Shown piece by piece: positions 23,086 to 35,800 of a stretch of 64,000 bases of DNA. The position numbers were made by a program, and so were the translations under genes. Below the pieces are notes generated by a model that saw nothing but the letters and a program-made list of their open reading frames with translations, was not told the origin of the DNA and did not search any database. This DNA comes from Phallusia mammillata (Eukaryota > Chordata > Ascidiacea > Phlebobranchia > Ascidiidae). Where the stretch lies: the NCBI GenBank assembly GCA_003260075.1, contig QLIY01000018.1, forward strand, positions 186,001 through 250,000. Reading direction: 5' to 3'. The stretch's first letter is position 1; the number at the start of each line of letters is the position of its first letter.

Positions 23086-24834
23086 CTGTACACAATATAG
23101 CAACAAATCTTAAGTATAAATCTTACTACTCAGAAAGCCATAAATCTGTGCTACACACTTTGGGATTGGGCGAATTTGTAGATGAACAGAAACAAGATAA
23201 GTTGAAAAACCCAACGACGTCCGTCCATCTGTGTTTCAATCATCTAAAATTGGAAGCTGTGATACCAGAGCAGTTAAATACAATATCTATTCTAACTTAA
23301 AGGTTGCTAATAGAGAAGAATTGAAATTAAATTGCTGATTTTAGTTGGACTGTTTCACCACAAGACTTAATTTGATCCTTCATTTATTAAGTACCTATAG
23401 AAAAACGGGCCGGGCTTCCAAATATTTTCTCATCTTTTCTTTTCTAATGCTATCCAAGCTAAATAAAAGCTTTTCTAAAGCTCTCCAAGCGTCCTTAGTA
23501 AATGTTCGTCGCAATTATTTGTGGCTGAATGAAAAATATAAACTCATGTAGAAACTTTGTCTGCATTATTAGACCAGCAACTTGCCAAATTAGTTGGGGG
23601 AAATTTTTTCTGTAAATGTTAAGCGGTTGGCACAAGTAAAAATCACGAGGCCAAGAAGGACGCCCCAAAACAAGCATTTGTTTTGTTTTTCGCAGAAAAA
23701 ACAACGTTACTTGTTGGGCTTTAGATTAATAACAACACTGGTGATAAGACTCTCCACCACAAACTTGCAAGCATCAAACTGACACAAAAGATACTACGTC
23801 GCATCAACAAACGATGCAGCCATGTGCACAAATATCATACCCAGGGAAACGTTGTTTATTCTATTAATCCTAGTGCCAGGAGGGTTGAAAAAAACGAAAC
23901 GTTCTCAGTATTTCATGAACAGTACCAGGATGCAGTGTATGTCGACAGTGAAGACATGTTTTCATTAAGCGGATACCTACACATACCACGTCTGTCTGTA
24001 TGGAACAGCTAACCAATTTACAAACAATTTACCATAAACTGTAAAAAGGAATCACTTATCTGCGTCAAGGCATTTAAAAAAAATTGCATGAAAATAGGCT
24101 ACTGTGACCTTTTTTTTGTTTAAATCAGTTTCTGGTAAACATGGACATGGGAATTTGAGACTGCAATATATCGAGACATAATATTCTGTTCTCAATCATA
24201 GTTTGAATGAATTTGGTTGGTCAGCAAAAGAACACAGTTAAGACAGTAATGTTCCACCCTAATACATGTGAAAAAACGTATTTTTTTTAATAAATTTATA
24301 GGCCCAAAATCGGAAAGCACCTTTGCATTTTCCAATGATTAGATCGAAATTAGTAAGAGTCTAAACTGGTTTAAATGCTTTCGGACAAAATCATTTTGAA
24401 TCTAGAATGTTTCACAAAACAACCCAAACGTATCATCAGTGCAGGTGACAACAGAGATTGTTGAAACGTCTGCCTGTTGTATTCTATATACACCAGTACT
24501 TTGGCATGATGTTTATGATTGAATTACTTTTCAAGTCCGTGTATAGTGTTCCTAACCCAAAAGTATTTTACAAAACGCACCATGATTAAAAGCGAAACGC
24601 TATAATTATTATTACCAGATAATCGTATGTAATGCGCATATGTCTGGATATACTACAGGTATGTTTTCGGATTACTCTTCAACTGGAAATTGTTACCTTT
24701 CTTCATGTTAGAAACAAATAACGACACAGTTTCGGGACCAAAGTTTATTGAACAAGCGGCAGTTTACAGCGCGACACGATGTGGATTAGCACATAATGGC
24801 AGGTAGGACGGTTTCACGCTTGAATAAATACGAA
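23086..24834. other. Region between the GPCR and ELYS genes; no gene supported
   Basis: Should contain the missing 5' exons and promoter of the GPCR and the 3' UTR of ELYS, both minus strand. A reverse-strand AATAAA (tttatt at about 24745) is a plausible ELYS polyadenylation signal. An inverted-repeat segment resembling a decayed hammerhead core lies at 24441-24474. Open frames at 23004-24012 have no splice or homology support. Confidence 0.4.
24441..24474 (+). other. Possible decayed hammerhead-like motif
   Basis: Stem-II-like CAAC/GTTG (24449-24452, 24460-24463), then GAAAC, GTC and TGC, with GCAG before and CTGC after as a possible stem I. The CTGATGA core is reduced to GTGA, so the structure would be inactive. 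Such remnants are expected from retroelements with terminal ribozymes. Confidence 0.25.
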
Positions 24835-27800
24835 TCACGTGGTCTTCTTCCATGTGAAAACCTTCGCTCGACGGCGAGCTACGATTGGAAAACTGGCGAC
24901 GGAAGGACGTGCTTCGGTTCTCGATGTCTAAAAACAAGTTTCACAAAAAAGTTGTGTTAGCCCATGACCGTATGTTAGCTGGCTGCTTGTGTAACTTGTT
25001 TGTGTAGTCGGGGAAGTGGCATTTTTTGGAACAGCTACTAACACCCTACCTTATGTCAACCCAAATTGAGGTAAATCACTGCTCCCGGTTCTACTTTTCA
25101 TGGACTTCAAGTGCGACTAGAATCACTTGCAAAAATTTTTACTGGTAACTGTTCAATACAAGGGTGTCAGAAGAAAAGTCTTTGTCACATAAACGTTCGG
25201 CACCGCAGTTTAATCAATTGTTTTTGGCCTAACAGTAACGGTTGTGCACCGGATTTAAATTCACGATGGTTAACTTTTTTTGAGAAACAATTCCAGGCGA
25301 TAAAGTTAAACCCAACACATCAATGGGTGTGAAAATTGTACTTCACTGTTAAAGCAGTTTTGCCGCGTGTAAACTGACCTTGGCGGTGACATTGCCGCTC
25401 GGAGTATTTCCCTTCTCAGGCATCTCAACAAGAACAATATCTTCCTCATCCTGCACCGAGCTGTCAATCTCCACGATGTCCGGTAGTTCTTCATTCTCTC
25501 CTGTCTCTGATATCTTAATGTGCACATGACGGGAAGAAGAAGTACGAGTGGTAACCACTTGATCGTTTGAACCAGATTTCCCTCGGTTTCTCGACGATGT
25601 GCGCGTTACTACTGGGACATCATCTTCCTGTGCTGAAGCCTTGGATGCTGTTTTACTACGGTGACCTTTAGAGGACGTTTTCTTAACAACCGGTGGTTCA
25701 CTATCAACTGCAGCATTGCTAATTTGAGTCTTGCGTCGTCTTGAAGATGTCCTTGTAACAGTTGGAGGATGCTCTTCTATTTCGCTCTCACTGGCCTGAT
25801 TCCTTGTTCTTCTCGAGGAAGAGCGCGTAACATGGGGTGGTTCTTCCTCCGCAACCGCTGGAGCAGTTGTTTTACGCCGACGGGATGAAGTCTTTGTCAC
25901 GGTGGGAGCTTCTTCCGATACGACATCACTTGATTCCGGGACATCAGATGAAGATGCTGCACCTTTCCTCCTAGATGAAGTCCTGGTCACTGTGGGCGGC
26001 TCTTCTTGTTTTTGCACTTTGGAACGTCTCGAAGATGTTCTTGTAACCACGGGAGCTGCCTCATCTTCTGTGGCCTCCTGTTGAATCTTCAATTTTGATT
26101 GCTTCTTCGATGCAGTCTTTGTTACTGTTGGTGGAGCTGTAGGGTCTTCAGAAACAATAGTGACATCTTCTTCAGAATGTTTTCCTTTTCTCTGGGTCCT
26201 TGACTTCGATCCCGCTCTGGTTACAGTTGGTGGTTGAGGTGCATCAGCATCTTCAGTGTCATCCGAAATCGTTATAATAGTCTTTCTTTTACTTCGTGAT
26301 TTCGACCCAGTCTTATGCACAACAGGAACATCAGCTTCTGATTCAGTGGTGGTCCCAGTTTGTTGAGCTTCACTAAGTCGTGTTCGTCGCCTTGGGGAAA
26401 TATGCACAACCGTTGACGGCTGCTCGTTACTTTTTCCTTCGTTAGCAGTGGCTTTAGAACTATCATCAACGTTCACGATCTTGCGCCTTTTCGATGGAGT
26501 TTTTGTGGCTGTTTTTGTGAGTTCGGTATCAATTTGTGATTGTGTTTTTCTGAGATCATGAGTTTCTTCAGACTGGGCCCTGATTTGCGCTTTTCTTGTC
26601 GATCTTAGTACTGGTGTTACATCAGGTTGATCTTGTCGCGAAGGAGTTCTTGCTCTTCTGCTCCTGGAAGATGTCCTCGTGGTAATGGGAGGATCAATGT
26701 GCTCCTCTTGTTCCACTGTGATCTCAACCTTCTGAAGCTCTAGTCTAAAGTTACATTAAATGTTTTTATTTATCGGCCAAAACAGCAACTACTTTGTTTG
26801 CTCGGGTCGAAAATCTCAGTTTAGGTCCAACGTACGCACATGCTTTTTATTTCATTAGGTCAAATACATTAAAAAAAAACGACATAAAAAGGTTTATTTG
26901 TATAACGGTACACCAACATATATGCTTAACGGTTTTTACTGTTGTATAAACTTCATGTTCTTTGTTAGAAAAGGTTTCAAACCAGAGCCGAACGCAAATA
27001 CTTGGCACGGAGTTATTGCATGTCTCCCCTTATCATTTAGTAAAATACATCAAAAAATATATCTAGTATTACTAACTTGTATAAAATCCACATTTTACGG
27101 GTTAAAACCTTTACGGTTTCTCTATATTTCGACAAACTATGTTGTCTAAAAACATATAAATCCAACTTCTCTATTTGTCCAAGCAAATAATAAACGAGTC
27201 ATGAAAATTGACGCAAATGCGAGGAAAGGTTACTTACTGTTCCGATTTTAAACTTTGTGTCTGAATCTCTGTAGGTTGAGTATTGTCCACGTCTATGCTA
27301 CGCGCCTGTAAAAATGAATTAGGATAAATGAAGGTAAAGAAAACCAGGCGTTTTCTTTTCACGCCAATTCCACCAAAGGTAACTCTAAACCCCCGTTGGT
27401 AATTACACCCAAAATTGGGAAATTGGACTTATTTTATTAAATTATGAGAGTAATCTAATAATTTATCATTACGTTATGATTGTGCCGTAATGTGGGTACA
27501 CTATAGCCTGCGCGATCCATGTCTAGTCACCAGCTGCACTGATGAGACTTTATAGGTCGAAACAGTGCGCATTGTCTGCAGATTATTATGTAATGGCCCC
27601 ATAGATGTTTCTAGTAATCAAGGTTTCATGTCAGGCCAAACCCTATTTTAATTGCTTTAAACCGCAGGACATGTCAAATTTCCCCCTATTGAGAACCTTA
27701 ACAGCTGCAGCTTACCTTCACCCTGGCGCTGGTGCGAGACGGAGTTAAAGGAAGTTTTCGTGACGTTGACTTTCTGGACTTTTTCGCCGAAGCTGGAACA

Positions 27801-30800
27801 GGCGGTTTGCTCGTGACGTCACCGGGGGGGGGGCATTAAATTATGAGAGTAATCTATCATTACGTTATGATTGTGCCGTAATGTGGGTACACTATAGCCT
27901 GCACGATCCATGTCTAGTCACCAGCTGCACTGATGAGACTGTATAGGTCGAAACAGTGCGCATTGTCTGCAGATTATTATGTAATGGCCCCATAGATGTT
28001 TCTAGTAATCAAGGTTTCATGTCAGGCCAAACCCTATTTTAATTGCTTTAAACCGCAGGACATGTCAAATTTCCCCCTATTGAGAACCTTAACAGCTGCA
28101 GCTTACCTTCACCCTGGCGCTGGTGCGAGACGGAGTTAAAGGAAGTTTTCGTGACGTTGACTTTCTGGACTTTTTCGCCGAAGCTGGAACAGGCGGTTTG
28201 CTCGTGACGTCACCCATGTCTCTAGGTGGACTCGTCAGCCTGACGAATAAAAACATGAAATAAGTCTTTTTTGGAATAAAACAAGGGTATGATTTAGAAT
28301 TAGAACGGCCAATGAACGCTTAACAGGTCGCAAAGACTGAATATAGAGTTTGTACGTATTGTAAAAAACATAGTTTTCAAGGCAATTTTGTATAGGTTGG
28401 CATTGAGCAAGATAATATACAGGACAAAAATTGTGAAAATTCAAACTAAATTCACCCATAAGGTATAAAATCAGATAAAAACGTAAAAAAGTCTAAAATA
28501 AGTTGAAAAGACGAATACTAACATAATGTCATAATTGATTGGCCTTTTGGTCTAATGTCAATCTCGATGTCGTTGTGGCATGGCACAAGTTATTTAAAGA
28601 ACATACCTGGATTTCTTTGCAGAAGCCGGTTCTTTTACAATTGTTGTTGTTTGATGTTTTCTCACAGATCGGGTACGTGTGGTTGCTGGCGACAAAATGA
28701 ACTGGGGCTCCGGTGTACCCGGTTCGTCTTTTATCAATGCTGAAAAAAACACATTGTCTTTACAAAACACAACAGTTTGCATATAGCTGAATAGCCAATG
28801 TTGGAACCAGAGACATTTTTGAGCCATCGGAGTTGGTAGAAATGGGAAGAAAAAATAGTTTAATTGATTGTTGAAAAATAAAAAAAAATCATAAATTGAA
28901 GAATAAATAGATGCATATTTTTAGATTAATAACCTATTATTATTATTGACTAATTAAATATTATTATTAACCAGAAAGACTTTAAAACAATGGCAAATAA
29001 ATGTAATTTCTGATCCTATTTTAAAACCTTTGGATAACCAAAGATTTGTTTGGCCACAAAAAGTGGTTAAAAATGTAAATTTAAGTTTGTTGCCTTCTAT
29101 ATTTACGAATCTATTCCCAGAATTCCATAAATACGACGTGCATGCAGTCAAACCCTCGTTTATTACTCAATTATTCCACTGAATTTCCTACCAGAATTTA
29201 CGCACAAACTTACCAGCTTTAGTGCGATGTGCTCTGGTTGTGGGTGGTGAGAGAACATAGACTGGTTCACTGGTCAGACGATTGGTGGTTGGTGTTTGTG
29301 CAAGATTGGTAGAAAACCTCGATTCCACCTTGGGTTGTTTTACAATGGACTTTGGCGGAGTTTTGGGCGCAATTTCTGGGGAAAATAAAATGGATTACGC
29401 CTGTAAATACAAATGAACACAACACATTCGAAGTAATGAATTACACGAACCAAAATAAACACTAAAAAAGACTAAAAACATATTTTTTCTCGTCAAAAAC
29501 ATTCTGAGGGATGAGTAGTTCTTTAAGAACAGGTTCTTCACTACTGAGCACAGGGGGGGGGGGATTTCTGGGAAAAATAAAATGGATTACGCCTGTAAAT
29601 ACAAATGAATACAACACATTCGAAGTAATGAATTACACGAACCAAAATAAATACTAAAAAAGACTAAAAACATATTTTTTCTCGTCAAAAACATTTTGAG
29701 GGATGAGTAGTTCTTTAAGAACAGGTTCTTCACTACTGAGCACACTAAAATTATTCGCTTGATTGTCTTGAAAAAGGAAAAGCGTAAAACGCCATTGAAA
29801 GTCAATATAGTCGTTTGACATGTTTTTTAACCTAATTGTTTTCATAATTGTTTTAGAACAACTGTGCAAGCCATTAGCATATTTTCCGAATTTCTACCTC
29901 TAAAAACAAACAGGTCTTCGTAAATTGAAGATAAATTTCTACGACAAAGCGACCATCAACATATTGCACATAGGCTACCATAAGCACTGAACAAGCAGTT
30001 TTTCACAGTACAAACATACTCAATAAACCCATGGGTCCGAGAAACATGATTTATAGGAGATAAACATATTAATATTATTCAAATAAAATTATGGCATACC
30101 ACTTTGTTGTTCCGCTTTTGAAACCTCATCCTTGGGCAGAGATGCTTCCATTTTATCTTCAAAATCATCCTTTGGTTTTGCATCAGTTTCAGTCTTGCTA
30201 GATAACAGCTCGTCCCATTTTTCGACTTCATTCATAAATTCTGACACTGGTTCTTCTTGGCTCCCGACTACTTTCATAGAATGCGAATCTTCGACACTTG
30301 ATAAAGGTGTTGGACTCGAAACGCTTCCGGAATCACTCGAATCCACCTTAAGCTCTATTTCACCTAATACTTCAGTTTTGCAGGGTTCCTCTAAATTAAT
30401 ACCAGGGCTTTCCTCAGCAGCAGTTTTATGTTCATTAACATTATCGCTTTCGAATAAAACTTCAGGCATATCCACCTGCGGTGAAACTATGTCTTCTGAT
30501 TGATCTTCGTTTTCTGCAGAGTTGGCTTCACCACCAGAGTCGCTGAGCTGAAGAACAAATTCATCAGCCGATTGTGGAGAAGCAGCAGCGAAGTCCTCTT
30601 GTAAGTTTTCATCAACTTCCGACATAACCACATCTTGGACAAGTTCAGCCTCCTTTTCCTCCTGCAGCTGGTCCTCCATTTCTTCCTGCTCCTCCACTAC
30701 TTCACCTCCTTCTCCCACTTTTTCCTCATTTTCCTCCTCGGAGCCGCTCATTTGGAGTGAGAATTCATCTCCGGTTTCCAGAACAACCGGTTTATCTGCA

Positions 30801-32835
30801 ATTTCGCCTGGAGATGCCGTATCGAGGTGTTCTTCACTTTCGAAGGGAACTTGTTTATTTGCAGATGTCCCTGGGACTTCCCCGGGGTCAGAGGTTACGC
30901 TGACGTGGCAAGGGGAAGTTTTGACCTTCACGTCGTCGTTTGCGCAAGGCACAACGGGTGATATTTCTTCGTGTATTGTAGAGAGATCGTCTGAAATTTA
31001 AAACACCTTTAACATAAAATAAAAAGCGGAGAAAGATTTTGTTTTTTGGGGATTGAAACGGGTTTCGGGAAGAGTCAAACCTTGTTTACATGACAAGTTA
31101 CGCATAGTGCACAATTTGATGACCTAAAAAAATATTTTATGAGTGCAGCTGGTGGGGGGGGGGGAGTTTTTGGGGATTAAAACGGGTTTCGGGAAGAGTC
31201 AAACCTTGTTTGCATGACAAGCTACGCATGGTGCACAATTTGATGACCTAAAAAAATATTTTATGAGTGCAGCTGGTGACAAGAGATTGGCCGTATGAGT
31301 TAATGTAGCCACCTTGCGGCACTCCAGTTTGTTAGGAGTAACAGACCATGCCTTGCCAAATCTGTACGCTGCCACAACTCAGCATAAACCACATAGCAGC
31401 TGGAGCTTTAATGGCTAACATGTTACGTTGTTCAGATTACTTAACAAATTCACTTAAAACTTTTGGCGTTACAAGTTTTTAGCCAAAAGGTATATATAAT
31501 GAAGCAATTTGTTCAAGTTCATATAGTACAAGAGTTGAAACCTTTACAAGAAAGTCTATCACATTCAAACTTAAACTAAACAAACCCATTTAAATTTGCT
31601 CCTATACGTTGTGGGTTAGAACGTCTTATTAACGTTGCAAAAAGTGAAAATTTATCGTTTTGCTTACCGCTTGAGATGGCTGTGACATCATCGGTGACGT
31701 CACCAGTTACGTCGACGTCGATGTCTTCGTTTGCAAGGCGCATAACCACAATGTTGTCGTTTGACACTGGAAGTGGTTTGGGTGGAGATTCGCTGAAAAG
31801 AGAAGAATCACATGAAGGGATGTTGTCTTGTGTGGTTTGTCAGGTTGCTGTTTAGATCCCACTACCATACGTTGGCGAAAATATGTGGCCGAACTTAGCT
31901 AGTGACCATGTACTTGGTACCTAGCATCGTTGTTTCAACTACATTTTGGTCGAACGCAAAAATTTTGTTAACTTTCCTCCTGTCCACTGAATTTTCATTT
32001 GAGTTATTTTGTACGCAAAAAACTGATAATGTCAATTTTTTGAAATAAATTGTTGGGTTGTCTTTAAACTAGGCTCCTTAAGTGTCATTACTGGCACCTT
32101 GATAGGACATCGAAACATCGGAACCAAAACACAATTGCGAGAAAACCTATAATTGGCCGATGTTATAACTGGCAGAAAGTGAATACTTATCACAACTAAA
32201 TTTTTGTTACCTCCCTTCAGCTTCCTTATTTGGACTCGTCATCACACCGAAGAATCTCAGTCTCTTGGGGGTAAAGGGCCTGTGTGGGAGAAAACGACGT
32301 TGTAATTTTTCGTTTGCAAACATTAAAATAACCGGTATGCAAACTTACAAAGTTTCGTTTGCTTTACTTTCAGGCATACGAATTCCTTTGAACGATTGTC
32401 TATCGACGTTGGGAGTCGGTACAGCAAACAAAAGGTCCCTGTAACGGTGGTTGTAAAATTAGTATAGTACAGACGAATCCGGTTACTCGCATAATTGCTT
32501 TTATTTGCATAGAGATCGTTGTTTGTTACCTTCAGTGGCGTAGGCAGCCACAAATTTTGGGAGGGGCCAAAAAATGTGTTGTCTAATACAACGTTTTGCT
32601 AACGCTCGGCGTGCTGTTACCAATAACGTGACTTGCCAAACTGTAGTACGACGGGACAGTCAAACGCTTTATTGATTTATTCCATGTCTACATAAATATA
32701 AAAAGCATGGATTTTAGCTTACAACTTGGTGACAAAAGTCATTATGGTAATAAATGTATTCCTTTGATTGTTGAGAGACGAAACCACATTGAGGAGGGAC
32801 GAAACTACACTAAATTACAGTTCATCAATGTACAA

Positions 32836-32899
<64 letters not shown>

Positions 32900-35800
32900 T
32901 TTGTTTAAAAAAAAACTCCCGGTTATTCGACATAAACCAGTTATTTGCATAAACAACTTAGCAAATGTGTTTAGAAAGTATGTACCGAGCACGGTGCCAG
33001 GTCGATAATTTCGTTTCAAAAACTAATTGTCCCATGACTGAGTTAACCTTTAAAATTCGAGATCGCTTAAACCTGGGCTGTTGCTCAGACCCGAGCATTG
33101 GTCCAAAACCGTTTTTATTCAAGAAAAAGCCGAAACTTCGATTAACCAACGTGGGCAAGTGTGGAGTCAGATCTTAATTATTTCATTTAAACTGAAGCCC
33201 GGAACTGGTCCGACTTACAACTCTGCATAAAACACTAAATTGCTGCAAAAGTGTGCCTTACAATAACATTGCCATTTGGCAAACAAAAATCGAAACTCGA
33301 AAACCTCAATAAATTTCTGTTTCAAATGTTTCTGCAACAGCTTTAAAGGACTATGTGCCAGGTTTGCAGCTTTATATCTTGCTACAACGCTGACTTTACA
33401 CTAAAGATCACTGCAGATGCAATCTGGTTAAACACAACTCGCGATCGTAAAACCGTAATCAGATTCCTTTTAAACGATTTTCGATTTCTGCATTTAAAAA
33501 TAACGATTTCTTATTTGTTGACCTTGACCTGACATGGGCGGTTCGGTGATCGGCTAAAGCTAAAAAAATGCATTTCTATCTATTTCTGCTATTAACGATA
33601 CTATAACGTTTACGAGATGTCTTTTCTGTATGATCTGGCACAAATGGGTGTTCCTCCTGTGTCGTTACTTTCTTCCACTGTCTCTGTCCTTTAAATACAA
33701 TGTCTTTCAGTTTATTCTGCATGTCTTTCTGACATATAACTTAAAAAGGTCTCGAGCAAAAACACCTAATTTTAAAATTTAAATTTTAGTACTGGTATGA
33801 TTTTTAATAATAAATTCTCTCTTCTACCCACCGGCTGTATTGCAACTCGTAATCCTTAAACGACAATCCTTTAAAAATAGCCATATCATCTATGGCTTTG
33901 ACAGTGGCAAACACTGGTGGACTGCAAAAAATATTCACGATGTACAGTCTATTCCCATTAACGACTACGTGTAACTGTTTTGTAATATGCATACATATCT
34001 GTGGTCTGCCTTTTCAAGGCGTCTACTGTGGCCTCGGAAGCTTGGGTTTCGCAAACCGTCGATTCGTCTGCCTTTAACCTACGAAGCACTGGCTGAATTA
34101 GAATTAGCAACTTTATATTGTAAAGTAGGAACCGACAACCTTTGAAAGGCCGCGTGTCAATTTACTTGATATGTCAAAATTAATGGGTTCGTGTGACAAC
34201 ATTTTTGTGTGTGATTATGGCCTGTGTGGGCTGAATTGGTTAATACAAATCTAAAACTATTTTAGGTTGTTAGGGGGGGGGGGGTTATGTCAAAATTAAT
34301 GGGTTCGTGTGACAACATTTTTGTGTGTAATTGTGGCCTGAATGGGCTGAATTGGTTAATACAAATCTAAAACTATTTTAGGTTGTTAGGACATCTTAAA
34401 CAAAATCATAGCAAGCTTTGGATGGTTCAAATTATATCAATTACACTTGATTTTTCCCAACCACGCGTACCAGGGGTCCCTGATTCCTGTTATAGAGCAG
34501 ATATTTTTTGATACTTACACCAACTTTTACTCCTAATAATCAAAAAGGGCTTCTGAGAAAAGTTGTGAAGTTGAATTGAATAAAGGTAAAACTCTTGATA
34601 CTGAACTATGCAAAAGACTACTCAATTTATGCCAAAATGCAATTATATCACGTAAGCTGTAATATAAAACACCTTGTCAGGGCCCTGGTTAAAACTTGAA
34701 AATATCTATGCTAGGCAAAAAATAGTTAAACAAGGCGTGCTTTTTGAGCAAGAGAAAAAGACACATACTGACACCTTGTGGTTGAAACGTTGCATTCCTG
34801 ACTAACACGACTAAGAGATGTGAGGCTTCCTGATTCGACTTGAGTCAAATTGCTGCTCGTTGTGGAAGGGGGGGGGGGCGGCTGAGAGAAGTGAGGCTTC
34901 CTGATTCGACTTGAGTCAAATTGCTGCTCGTTGTGGAATGTTGCGGTATTGAGGGCAGGGAAGGCGATTTTGCTCTAGATGAATTGAAATTTTTTATCCA
35001 TGGTTTACAAAACGTTTGAAAGAGCAAAAACAGAAATATTAGTGTTTTGAGTCACAAGATGACTACATTTTGTGAACTGACCAACTTCCATATATTTAGT
35101 TATCTTTTTGTCAAGTAATATTTCTCATATAAGCTGTTGCTGCCAGGCATAATACCAACTTTATAGTGCTTTTCTGGCAAATGCATTTTTAGAAAAGTAC
35201 AACCAGTCTCATTTTACAGTTGTATGTCGGTCCATTGTTTGCGTTTGGTTCATATTGGGTTTTGTACTTAACGATCTAAGCATAATTGTCCTGATGAAGG
35301 CGTCCTAAATAGCATGTTCGATGAAAATAAAACTTTGATGAAAAAAAGCATTTGCCAAGAGAGCGTTATTGAGTTTAAAGGAGTTTTATGCATAAAAGTA
35401 CACCAAATAAAAGTCATAACACTTAAGCAAATAATATGACTGCGGTTCAGAAATCAAAAAAGCACTGCAGCTTTTGTTTGTTGGTTTTAGTGGACTTTTG
35501 CCTTAAAATACTGGGAATTAGTATTGGGATGCAATGCTTACTTTAATAGTTTGACTTTCAATATCGATTGCGGCGTCATCATTTCAAACGGTTGCTCCCT
35601 AGAGGCAGACCTTGGTAGTTTTCTAGTGATTGGTGGAGTTTGAAGAAGCATGGCCATCTCATTAGTGGAGCTGCTCAAACGTAAAAAATCAAATATTATC
35701 AGTTTATATTGTTAAAATCTAAATTCTACAAGAAGGTATTTTTAGGTGAAATATATGTTTATCTTTAATAAGATGCCAACATCAGTGAAATACATGGATG

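Larger units (their letters stand above)
27436..28215. repeat. Duplicated segment around G-run join in ELYS intron/exon 37
   Basis: 27436-27823 and 27834-28215 are nearly identical apart from a small indel near 27455 and a few substitutions. The second copy is contiguous with the rest of ELYS exon 37 and should be kept. Confidence 0.85.

Noticed and set aside
24405-24445. Minus-strand CTGATGA...GAAAC at about 24436-24410
   Set aside because: Stem II reduces to two pairs and stem I does not pair.
24774-24927. Longer reading of the last ELYS exon to a stop at 24774
   Set aside because: Needs phase 1, but the upstream donor aag|gtcagt leaves phase 0, which ends at 24835.
25902-26469. ORFs in other frames over the ELYS repeat exon
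   Set aside because: Shadows of the 455-codon ELYS frame.
32707-33019. ORFs with poly-Gly/poly-Pro around 32.8 kb, and similar ones at 37.3, 43.2, 57.3 and 61.0 kb
   Set aside because: Homopolymer gap filler; no splice or homology support.
35285-35335. CTGATGA followed by GATGAAAA as another hammerhead
   Set aside because: No stem II between the core boxes, and GAAA is not positioned after a helix.
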